Positions 56,173 through 64,000 of a DNA stretch of 64,000 nt are shown one piece after another; positions within the stretch are counted from its first letter, which is position 1; every line of letters begins with the position of its first letter. A program made the position numbers and the translations under genes. Source of the DNA: Aurantiochytrium sp. KH105 (lineage: Eukaryota > Sar > Bigyra > Thraustochytrida > Thraustochytriidae); the NCBI GenBank assembly GCA_003116975.1, contig BGKB01000186.1, positions 1-64,000 of the forward strand, in the 5' to 3' direction. Under the pieces are notes generated by a model, which ran no database searches, was not told where the DNA came from, and saw only the letters and a program-made list of their open reading frames with translations.

Positions 56173-58722
56173 TCATTTTTCTTCTTTTGATTGAGCCCCT
56201 AAATACTCGTCAAGCTGTGAGACTCGCCGGGGCCGCCGCGATGGCTTCGCTGGGTTCGACTCTTCAGTGGACGAAGAAGCTGAGCTCGAAGAAGTTGTTG
56301 GTTCACTGCCGGAGTGTAGTGCTGCAGCTCCGCGATCCTTTGCGCTGCCGCCAATCTGCCATGCTCCGGGACCAATATTGCCAATTTCGGCGCGAAGATC
56401 TGCATTGGTCTTGAGAAGAAATTCGAGAATTGTCGAGCAGCTCGCAAGGTCTTCTTCGTGCTTGGCGCCCTGTGTGTACTGTGCCAGCAACTCATCCATG
56501 ACAAGATGCAAGAGAGCGTTGGCATCCTCGGCTTCGATGCGAAGAGCTTCGGATGCAATTCTTGCATGCACTGCCAGCTCCTCGGCACTTGTACCCGGGG
56601 GAAGCGGCTGGCTGCGAAGATGCGACTTGCTAATCTCTGCAGGGCTCATGCCAAGGGCCGCAGCGACGCGAACGCCAAGGCGGTCGTCATCTTGCGCTGG
56701 ATCGCTAACTGTGATTCCCAACAGCTTGCTCTGACGGGAATGTGGAACCTGTTCTTGTACAAAGGTACGCAACGAGGCACGTTGCTCATCGAGTCTCTTT
56801 CGAAAGCCCGTTTCAAGTTCCATCACGGTGCGATACATGTCAAAGTAGAGCGCATGGCCACCGAGAGGGCCTTCGCCCCTTGCCAGTTCGGCAATACGGG
56901 ATTCATACGATCGCCGAAGCGTCGCTTCCCGCCGCGCAAAGTCTGCTTGGGCGGCTTCAAGCTTATTTTCGAGCGCTGCACAAAGCCTCGCATAGTCCAC
57001 CGCGCCGGTCTCCTGACTTCGAATCTGGGCATCTGAGCGAACGCGCATGCAGCGGGAAGCGAATTTGAGCGTCGACAAGGTTTCGCGACAACTTTCTGGG
57101 CTCGGACTGACCGTAGCAATGAGGACAGTGTTGGAGCCACCTGAGCCACCGCCAAGCGTGTCTTGCAAAAGTTTGGTCAACTGCGATCCGCGAAAGGGAA
57201 CGTGTACACCAGCCTGCGATCGGGACATCGCGCTCGATGCTGCTGAAGTCGTTGAAATTGATGTGGAAGTGCTTGGCCGGCTCGCGGAGGCAAAGGTAGC
57301 CTGTTGATCGCGCTGCGCCAGCGCTGCAACAACATTTCCGAGTGCCGACAGCGACATGTTGATGGACTGTGCCTCCTTGACCTGGGTGGACGCCCGCGAG
57401 GCTGTACGGACCCGCTCCGAGCCTGCGAGATCCACAAGACGAAGGCGAGAGATCGTGGTGACAACACCAGTTTGCGAGGCAACACGCGCCTTGCAGCGGT
57501 GTACAGTGACCTCCGCTGTGAGCACCGTGTGGCTTCGGGACGACGCAGCGTTCATGCCTGTGCTTGCCATTTGCCGACTTTCTAAACCAAGATTGATGAG
57601 TGTAATGGCCTCCATAAGAGATCGCACAGGAACAGTGCGTAGACCCTGGACAAAAAAGCCACTTTTGGGGTCTTGACGCATGCTGAGAGGTTCGCCAACA
57701 CTATTTCCGAAAAACGGCGCAAAAAGGTCCTGAAGAGTCTCCAAATAGATTTGCAAGAACGAGAGCTCGACCGTCCATTCGCAAGCGCAGTGACCTCCAC
57801 CCGGGCATGCGCTTTTGGACTGAGTACCAAACTCTCGCTCAAGGGAATCGAAAATTTGTCGCAGTGCATTGGGAATAATACCGCTCGACCCCTGCGCCGA
57901 GACTCGATCAAGAATGCCCATCGTATACGTCTTGCCCGTTCCAGTTTGACCATAGGCAATGATGGCTCCATTCATTCCTTGGAGCACATCTGCAATGATG
58001 GGTTTTGCCAGCGTTTCGTACACTGCGGTCTGGCTCGCTTCAGGACCGAAGACATGGTCGAAGCGAAATCGCTTCGCGAATTGGCTCCCACGCGATGGAT
58101 ATACGCGCAAGTGGGCAGGCTCGTCCTTGGTAGGGCTTTGTGGCTCTGTCCTCACAGCCGGTCGCATATCTTCGTTGCTGTTCATGCCTGCAAAATCAAG
58201 ATCGGGAAATACAGGTCTACAGCGGACGGCAACGCGCACGCGCTTGAGCGAACGTCGTTGTTTTGTGATTACCTTTCTCTCGGGGATTTGCGGCGCAGAT
58301 GAAGGCCTCACCATACCTGACATCGGTCTCGTTGGCATTCGAAAACGCGACGGCACAGAGTCGACGCTGCGATCTTCGTCGGCTGGTCCATCATAGATAT
58401 TCGGAGGATTGCTCTCAATCTCGTTGCCGTAGCTGGTCCCGCTGCCTATCTCGTCTTCGTCATCGGATAAAGAGGCCATATAGGTTGGCGTAATCGAGCG
58501 TCTCTGTTGCTGCAGATGCTGTTGTCGCTGTCGCTGCTGTTGCTGCTGTTGTTGTTGCTGTAATTTTGGCTGGGACTGGCCAGCTTGCTGACCGTAAGAC
58601 TGAGAAAGCTGCGCGCTTGGCATGCTGAAAGGGTAATCCTCATGTCCTCGCGCAAAGCCTTCGCGCTGGCCAAGCACGAGCCGGCGTCGAGCCGCGGCTT
58701 GCTGCGCTCGGCTTCTTCGCAT
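56173..58722 (-). CDS. Kinesin-like motor protein
   Basis: 849 residues from the ATG at 58722; other in-frame ATGs exist at 58623 and further upstream (58944). The first 150 residues are disordered with a polyQ stretch. The motor domain spans about 159-560: VRVAVRCRP, P-loop GQTGTGKT (257-264), switch I SSRSHTV, switch II DLAGSER, and PFRGSQLTKLLQDTLGG. An insertion of about 35 Ser/Thr-rich residues separates the LGNVVAAL helix from VHVPFRGSQLTK, longer than usual. After the motor, coiled coil (ALENKLEAAQADFARREATLR). N-terminal motor, so probably plus-end directed; subfamily not assigned with confidence. Runs leftwards from a promoter region now occupied by a Fanzor copy. Confidence 0.9.
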   Translation of the reverse strand: MRRSRAQQAAARRRLVLGQREGFARGHEDYPFSMPSAQLSQSYGQQAGQSQPKLQQQQQQQQQRQRQQHLQQQRRSITPTYMASLSDDEDEIGSGTSYGNEIESNPPNIYDGPADEDRSVDSVPSRFRMPTRPMSGMVRPSSAPQIPERKVITKQRRSLKRVRVAVRCRPVFPDLDFAGMNSNEDMRPAVRTEPQSPTKDEPAHLRVYPSRGSQFAKRFRFDHVFGPEASQTAVYETLAKPIIADVLQGMNGAIIAYGQTGTGKTYTMGILDRVSAQGSSGIIPNALRQIFDSLEREFGTQSKSACPGGGHCACEWTVELSFLQIYLETLQDLFAPFFGNSVGEPLSMRQDPKSGFFVQGLRTVPVRSLMEAITLINLGLESRQMASTGMNAASSRSHTVLTAEVTVHRCKARVASQTGVVTTISRLRLVDLAGSERVRTASRASTQVKEAQSINMSLSALGNVVAALAQRDQQATFASASRPSTSTSISTTSAASSAMSRSQAGVHVPFRGSQLTKLLQDTLGGGSGGSNTVLIATVSPSPESCRETLSTLKFASRCMRVRSDAQIRSQETGAVDYARLCAALENKLEAAQADFARREATLRRSYESRIAELARGEGPLGGHALYFDMYRTVMELETGFRKRLDEQRASLRTFVQEQVPHSRQSKLLGITVSDPAQDDDRLGVRVAAALGMSPAEISKSHLRSQPLPPGTSAEELAVHARIASEALRIEAEDANALLHLVMDELLAQYTQGAKHEEDLASCSTILEFLLKTNADLRAEIGNIGPGAWQIGGSAKDRGAAALHSGSEPTTSSSSASSSTEESNPAKPSRRPRRVSQLDEYLGAQSKEEK

Positions 58723-59201
58723 TCTCGTCGATGTTGGGCGCTCGCTACTGCGGATTCGGGTCTTGTCCGTCGCCCTACTCTGCGCACTCACACTTGCTCG
58801 TTCGAGCAAAGTCGTCTCGCAGGAGCGACGCTCGCGAGCCTGCCGCGCACGCGGGGCTCGGTGGTGGATGGCGTGCCACCGTCCGCCCACGCGCACGCAG
58901 GTCGTCCACGTCTGCGCGCAAGGTGGACGCATACGTACATGCATGTATTTTAACACCAAGTTGGTTGGGGTAGAGAAACAGACACGCGGGAAAGAGGGAG
59001 CGCCTAGCCGTTTCGCCCAAAATGCGTTGCGCAGACCGAGCAAAAGGTGAGACCACAAGCTAAAGAGGCTGGCCGCTGACGCGTCACGATCCGTCTCCCC
59101 CTAGTTGAACGATGCTACTCGGAGTATAGTCTTGTCCGTTACTATTTATCTCTATAAACAATATTTTACAAGCCGTAACTAGCATAAGTTTACCAGAAGA
59201 G
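58723..59201. promoter_or_regulatory. Kinesin upstream region and 3' side of the Fanzor copy
   Basis: 480 bp. 58723-59070 is host-like and GC-rich, with the frame of the kinesin staying open upstream. 59080-59201 becomes AT-rich and lies just beyond the Fanzor stop (in its transcript sense); in this family the guide RNA overlaps this 3' flank. I cannot draw its boundaries. Confidence 0.5.
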
Positions 59202-60068
59202 TCACTTCGTGCACGAGATGGATTTGATGTAAATATTGCGAGCACCGTTGATGTCTCTGTCAATGGAGAGACCACAACGATCACAATTATATCGTTTATT
59301 TCCACCAAGATTGCGTTTCACGTATCCGCATCTTGTGCATGTTTTTGAAGTGTACTCTTCAGGAACGGCCAGCGTGTTTCTTAGATGTCCGTGGTCTTGA
59401 ATGAGTTTGTCGCGAAAGCGACAGTGAGAAAGCAGTTGTATCTTGCGCTTCGCAGTTCGATGGAGCTTGGGTGATTCGAGGATACTCTTGACACCTAATT
59501 TACCAACCCGGATTTCTTGAAAGTTGTCCAGAAGAAAGCGAATGATTTTGTCGTGTGTGTCTTTGACTTTGTTCTTCATTTTTGCCCAAAGCATTTGCTC
59601 TTTGCGCTTGTAGGTCTTCTTTCTATGGATGCGACTTCCAGTCTTTTCATCCCCATCCCGGGAGCTTCTGATCTGGTCGATACGCTTTGACAAGTCGAGC
59701 ATACTGTAAGACTTGAAATTTCCACGTTTCTCAGAACCAGTCGTACGTGGCAAGACGTTGAGTGTTGCACATAGTTTCGCATCGTTCGAATAGAGTGTTT
59801 GAAAGTCACGAGCACCTGGATCGAGAGTCGCGTCTTTGAAAGGTGCTGGTTTGAGCTTTTCTCGCTTTTTCTGATATGGAATGATCAGGTACCAACGACC
59901 GGGCTCTTCGTAAACGATTTTGCAGTCCTTTTCAATCTTGGGGAGCTTTCGATTTCGCTTCTTCGAACCTTGACGTTTGTATCGCAGTGGTCCAAATGGG
60001 TTTGTATCGCTGTCTCCATCCACCTTCCNTGAGCCACCGAGAAAGAATGTTCCTACAATGTAATACAT
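59202..60068 (-). mobile_element. Fanzor (eukaryotic TnpB-like RNA-guided nuclease) C-terminal region
   Basis: 288 residues from the ATG at 60068 to the stop at 59202. Order from N to C: a basic segment (RQGSKKRNRKLPK), a wedge-type strand pair (KIVYEEPGRWYLIIPYQKK), RuvC-I LDPGARDFQTLYS with Asp83, a helical region, the RuvC-II strand EIRVGKLGV (186-194) without a Glu at the usual site, the alternative acidic motif VPEEYTSKTC (E237/E238), a zinc-finger C244-x2-C247...C262-x2-C265, and RuvC-III DRDINGARNIYIK (270-282). This is the Fanzor/TnpB layout; the displaced Glu in (V)PEEYTS is what distinguishes eukaryotic Fanzor. The N-terminal REC and most of the wedge domain are not in this frame. 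Residue 14 is unknown because base 60029 is N. The sequence is AT-richer than flanking host genes, and lies between kinesin and DNAAF3. Confidence 0.88.
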
Positions 60069-60563
60069 CGAACACAATGTTCATATATCTTCTAATAATT
60101 TGTTGTAACTGTCCCTTTTTGTCTTTGGGAGAAAACAAACATTGGTTACGACTTCGCTGTCGATGTTCCCATCTTCGTCGAACACGAACTCTCTCGGTCT
60201 CACGCTCCTTGTTCCCTTCTTCGCCCTCCACCGGTCCTCCGCGTCGACGAAAGAAAGGAAGATGAGGGTGAGAGATGACTCGCGTCGCGCCGCGACTCGC
60301 ATTCGCCGGCGGGTCGTGTTAGTAAGATGTCGTGAGGCCAATTTGGGTTGTGCAGTTTTCCGGTGAATCAGGACACCTGTATACGAGTATACAGATGAGA
60401 GACTCGGAGGGAGCCCGCCGCCCAGAACGTTCGCCCGCCAAACTTGAAGTCGAGACTGCGACCGTTTCCGGGGACTGGGCTAGCGCGAGCTACGTTGACC
60501 GCAAGAGAAGGGTCTCCGTCTGCACCTCCGGAGCGGGGCACGTAGCAAACAAGGAAACAGAAG
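60069..60563. promoter_or_regulatory. 5' side of the Fanzor copy and DNAAF3 upstream region
   Basis: 495 bp. 60069-60300 contains open minus-strand frames (one encodes a basic peptide to 60341) but no recognisable Fanzor N-terminal motif; 60300-60563 is the DNAAF3 promoter side. A perfect 14-bp hairpin-like CTGTATACGAGTATACAG is at 60377-60394. Confidence 0.45.
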
Positions 60564-62157
60564 ATGGAGGGGCTTGGTGTACACCGTTTCTGGGGTCTCT
60601 CCCCGGCCGAAGACTTGACTCAACTGCTCGAGCGCGCTCGCGAGGAGAGCGGGGGCGCAGCAGAAGACGATCAAGATGATGTTTTGCGCGTGCTGTGCAT
60701 TGGTGCAGGAGATATCCGACACGCGCTTCGCACGGCAGCGAACCTTCGACGCAAGCAAAAGGCCAACGGTTGCAAACGTAGAGTCGAGGTAGGTCACGTG
60801 GCGCGCTGCTGAGCATGCCGTTTCTGGAAAGAAGCTGAAAACTAACGCAGGAGTCGGTGTCAAATAGATTTGTCTTTTCGACGCTCCCATCGAAAGCTTG
60901 GCTCGCCACCTGTTGCTTTTAGCAATCGCATGCGACTGGGAAAAGCCACTCCGCAAGCGCGCCAACACCTTTCTCGAGGTTCTTGGTAATTGCTCGGTGC
61001 AGGAACGCACGAGCAAATACATTGCTGATCTTGCCACAGAGCTTGTTCGATTTGTATGCAATGACGAAGGTCCATTGCGGCGTCTGGTGGACCTCTCCCA
61101 CCTCAAGGTACGTATCTTGTGCAAAGCCTGCGTCTCTCCATTTCATAACAAGCAACGCCGTCTAACTCTCGACCACTCTGTGTAGTTTCGCGAGGTCGAT
61201 GCTCTTGAGCAGGTGCTGAAATCGTGGAGTGAAGGAGCACCCTTTGATGTTCAGAATCTACGGGACCACAGACTGCGGCACTTTTATGGACAGCGATACG
61301 ACCACCGCGTTGGCATCGTGGACGGAGACTATCAGAATGCTGTCAAGCCACATGCGAGCATCATCCACTACAAGCAGTACAAGCTTTGGCGGGAAACGGG
61401 GATCGCATTCGAGTTTGGTGACGAAACATATACGATGCCAAATCGAAGCATGGCTTCCTACGCCAAGGGCCGCGAGCGCGGCGAGAGCAAGCTGCGCCGA
61501 GGCTTCTGGACTGATGTTCAAGTGGGACCTTACTTTGCATGGGGCATCGACTGCGAGCGCACGAACCAGCACGCAACAGATCTCTTCAAGGTGGCAAACA
61601 AAGGCATGGCCACGGAACAGCACCGCCATACGGCCGTACACGTGGCTGTATTTAATGTCCTTTCGATGTTGCACACACTTGAAACAGGGGCGTCGTATAC
61701 GATGCGCAAGGCAGGAGATGTCTACAGTGGCATTGAACGCCCTTCTGACCCGCAAAAGTTTGCCACTTCTTGCGCGGAAGGCATCATGCAGCTCAAAGAC
61801 AATGTCTCCATTGTTCTAATGTCTGGCGACAGTGTTCAGTCGGCGTTATCCTCGCGGTCAAGGTACACGAGTTACTTTGACTCTATTTGGCTTTCGAACA
61901 CGGCAGCGCATCTTGTCGCAGATGCGAATATTTTACGCATGCTGCATACCAAGCGACCAGGCTCAATCGTCGTTGAGGGGGTGCGAAACATGGTGATGCT
62001 TGATCGGTCTAAAAAGGACGAGTATGCACGACGCGTACTCGCCATGGCGCAGCAAGCAGGCCTGCACGGCATTGAATCGCCCGAGCGTGATGAAAGCAGT
62101 GACGCAAAAGCGTCTCCTGGGACCGAAGAGCTTTTCTCTTTTGTTGTCAAAGGGTAA
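60564..62157 (+). CDS. DNAAF3: Dynein axonemal assembly factor 3, three exons
   Basis: Exons 60564-60788, 60868-61107 and 61186-62157 (introns of 79 and 78 nt, GTAGGT/TAG and GTACGT/TAG), all phase 0, giving 478 residues. Family motifs: HRFWGLSPAEDLTQ at the start, VLCIGAGDIRHALRT (a methyltransferase-like loop), APIESLARHLLLL across intron 1, the TFLEVLGN motif, KFREVDALEQVLKSW across intron 2, DHRLRHFYGQRYDHRVGIVDGDY, and FWTDVQVGPYFAWGID. DNAAF3 (Chlamydomonas PF22) is a cytosolic factor that helps preassemble outer and inner dynein arms. Implies motile flagella. Confidence 0.93.
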
Positions 62158-62720
62158 AAGCGAAAGGCTAGAAAGAACAACAATTTTCATGGCCGACATC
62201 ATGAGAACAGGCTCGTTTTTTTTACTCTTGGTCGCTGCTCAGACATTGGCGGACGGCCTCATCCGTCCACGATCTCGCCCTCGACCTGTGCGGCAGTGAG
62301 CTTCATGAGCATCGTAACAAAGTGGTGAATTTTCTCGATGCGCTCTCGCGCCTTGATGAGCTTCCCCTCGTGCAAACGCAGCTTCGTTAATTTGATTGCA
62401 GCGACCGCATTGCTTTGACCAGAGCATCATGCGCATCATCATCGAGAAGAACATGAATCCAATTGAGCGTGTGGAGCGGTCCTCGCTCATTGTGGCGTCG
62501 ACCATTACAGGCAAATCTGTGCCGGACCTCCTCGCGCCAGCTCATCACCAACGCATCAAGGACGAGGCTCCGCAAATATATGACATTTCTTCGCGCCAAG
62601 AATCGTCCGACTGATTGACGAAGAGCGAGCAGAGCGCATTCATGTGTGCTCATGACGAAAGAAGTGCATTCGATGTCTACGGTGAAAGGGGAACTATTTT
62701 TCAATTGAAGGGAAACGATT
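62158..62720. other. Intergenic, protein-like but unresolved
   Basis: 560 bp between convergent genes. The minus strand has two protein-like stretches in different frames: one to a stop at 62387 (LVLDALVMSWREEVRHRF, NWIHVLLDDDAHDALVKAM) and one ending at 62259 (IKLTKLRLHEGKLIKARERI, LTAAQVEGEIVDG). They are adjacent, so they may be exons or a damaged small gene. The plus strand over 62432-62614 also stays open with a protein-like composition. I cannot decide. Confidence 0.3.
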
Positions 62721-63977
62721 TTATTCATCATCGGGGTGATGCCCATTCGAGGCCAAAAACACCGCTTGGATTTTCTTGAGGGGCACACCTAGTAAAACGT
62801 CGCCATAGTTGGCGTTCTGGAGTTCGCTTTGTGCGGCAACGAGGACATCAGCAATTTCGACATCAATCGAGTCGCTGTGAACATCAGTGACCCGAGCCCA
62901 GAAGGACTCCTTGGTGCGCAGACCTCCCTTGGCATGACGAAGGAAGCGATAAGAGGCGGAAAGGCGAACGTAATCGCCAGAGGCGACCGCAAAAGTAGGT
63001 TTGGGAACGTCTGTGAGACAAGAGAGCTTTTGCACTTGTTTTGGAGAGCGCGCCTTGGGAAGATTTTCTTGAAAGACCTGCCGAGCGATTTTGCTGAGCA
63101 TACGCATATTTGCGCCACCATCGTCACTGGCAACATCTTTCGCAAGAAACCAAGGTGATACGCCGTTCTTGTCTTCTGTCAGCGGATCTACATCACGATC
63201 CGCAAGAGAAAGAATGTACGCCACAACTTTGGCATTGTCGGGCACGCTCGCTGCAACGTGTAAGAGTGAGCTCTGTGTTTCTTGATTAAGGATCGAGGGG
63301 TCTGCTCCACGGTCGTAGAGCATCTGCATGACCTCGACCTTGCGCATCATTGCAGCTGTCATGAGAGGGGTCGCGATGAATTTGCCAATTTTGCTGTTCT
63401 TTTCATCCTTTTTGAAAATGCCAAGGTCAGGATTGGCGCCATGATCAAGGAGAATCCGAAGCACGTCAATGTAGTCGTTGAGTCCTCTGCCGAGTGCAAG
63501 ACGAATTAACGACATCCGGCGCGCACTATGCGTCTCGGTACTTTGCAAAGGGTCGGCGCCCATGTCCAAAAGGTACCGCGTCACCTCGGCCCTACCATCA
63601 GCAACAGCGCGCAAGAGCGGAGAGACCGCGGTGCTGATTTTCCCTTTTCCCTCAGCGCTCTCGGGCGTCAGCGTCTCCAATGGATCGACGCCAAACTTCT
63701 CCACGAGAAGTTCAACTACAGGGAGCCTGCCGAATCTCGCGGCCGTCTCAAGCGGGGTATGCATGGCTACCTTGAGATCACGCGATGGCGAAGCAAGCAG
63801 ACGCGTTCCAGAAAGGACAAAGTCGAGCGAGCGTTCGAAGCCGAGTGCGGCAAAAGCATGGACGAGCGTGCAATTCGGAAAGTACACGCCGACAAGTCCC
63901 TTAAGATCGAGCGAGAAGTCGGGGCTTTCCTGATGCATGCCAAAGCCATACTTCCAGAGAATCATGTCCTGACTCAT
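62721..63977 (-). CDS. Ankyrin-repeat protein, probably cut by the window edge
   Basis: 418 residues from the ATG at 63977; the frame remains open from there to 64000, so the true start may lie outside. At least five ankyrin repeats fill about 75-290 (TPLETAARFGRLPVVELLVE, VSPLLRAVADGRAEVTRYLL, TPLMTAAMMRKVEVMQMLYD, SSLLHVAASVPDN, GVSPWFLAKDV). The C-terminal about 110 residues (QKLSCLTDVPKPTFAVASGD and ARVTDVHSDSIDVEIADVL) have an SH3/Tudor-like beta appearance (inference). No membrane segment. Role unknown. Confidence 0.75.
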   Translation of the reverse strand: MSQDMILWKYGFGMHQESPDFSLDLKGLVGVYFPNCTLVHAFAALGFERSLDFVLSGTRLLASPSRDLKVAMHTPLETAARFGRLPVVELLVEKFGVDPLETLTPESAEGKGKISTAVSPLLRAVADGRAEVTRYLLDMGADPLQSTETHSARRMSLIRLALGRGLNDYIDVLRILLDHGANPDLGIFKKDEKNSKIGKFIATPLMTAAMMRKVEVMQMLYDRGADPSILNQETQSSLLHVAASVPDNAKVVAYILSLADRDVDPLTEDKNGVSPWFLAKDVASDDGGANMRMLSKIARQVFQENLPKARSPKQVQKLSCLTDVPKPTFAVASGDYVRLSASYRFLRHAKGGLRTKESFWARVTDVHSDSIDVEIADVLVAAQSELQNANYGDVLLGVPLKKIQAVFLASNGHHPDDE

Positions 63978-64000
63978 TTGAGGGCTTTGGCTGAAGAGCT

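Noticed and set aside
1-64000. tRNA genes, rRNA, CRISPR arrays, or virus-derived elements
   Set aside because: No cloverleaf, rRNA, repeat-spacer pattern, reverse transcriptase, integrase or capsid signature could be found by reading.

Overview
The window looks like a gene-dense nuclear segment from a protist, most likely a thraustochytrid/labyrinthulomycete stramenopile (Aurantiochytrium, Schizochytrium or Hondaea type). This is inferred from three things: mostly intronless, GC-biased genes with the few introns about 75-100 nt long; a Tiny-macrocysts-B-like multipass protein; and axoneme/centriole genes beside ordinary eukaryotic housekeeping genes. There are no operons, tRNAs, rRNAs or CRISPR arrays.

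Layout. 0-10 kb: a Cys-rich membrane protein, a pentameric ligand-gated-channel homologue without the Cys-loop disulfide, an ankyrin/coiled-coil protein, an ERp29-like ER protein and a type II glycosyltransferase. 10-23 kb: a large unknown protein, a CAT-type amino-acid transporter, a four-exon TCP10/CPAP-type G-box protein, a kinase-lipocalin fusion and an Erv1-type sulfhydryl oxidase. 24-33 kb: ribosomal protein L3, a DYRK kinase and the 1,539-residue TmcB-like protein. 33-42 kb: a STPGR/ankyrin protein, a secreted Cys-rich protein, 5-hydroxyisourate hydrolase, a guanine-deaminase-like protein with a second dead deaminase domain, and a TauD-type dioxygenase. 42-56 kb: phospholipase-B-like hydrolase, a small secreted protein, symplekin, a polytopic unknown, a very small spliced membrane protein with an LYR motif, and splicing factor CWC25. 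56-64 kb: a kinesin, a Fanzor (eukaryotic TnpB relative) fragment, dynein-arm assembly factor DNAAF3 in three exons, and an ankyrin protein running to the right edge.

Shared themes: (i) flagellum/centriole: G-box protein, STPGR protein, DNAAF3 and possibly the kinesin, fitting an organism with flagellate zoospores; (ii) mRNA maturation: symplekin and CWC25; (iii) purine breakdown: hydroxyisourate hydrolase and guanine deaminase lie side by side; (iv) secretory-pathway redox and lysosomal enzymes.

The most striking element is the Fanzor fragment at 59.2-60.07 kb. It lies in the divergent intergenic region between the kinesin and DNAAF3 genes and is more AT-rich than its neighbours. It keeps the RuvC-I, zinc-finger and RuvC-III signatures and shows the relocated glutamate described for Fanzor proteins. 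An ambiguous base falls inside it, so its 5' part is uncertain.
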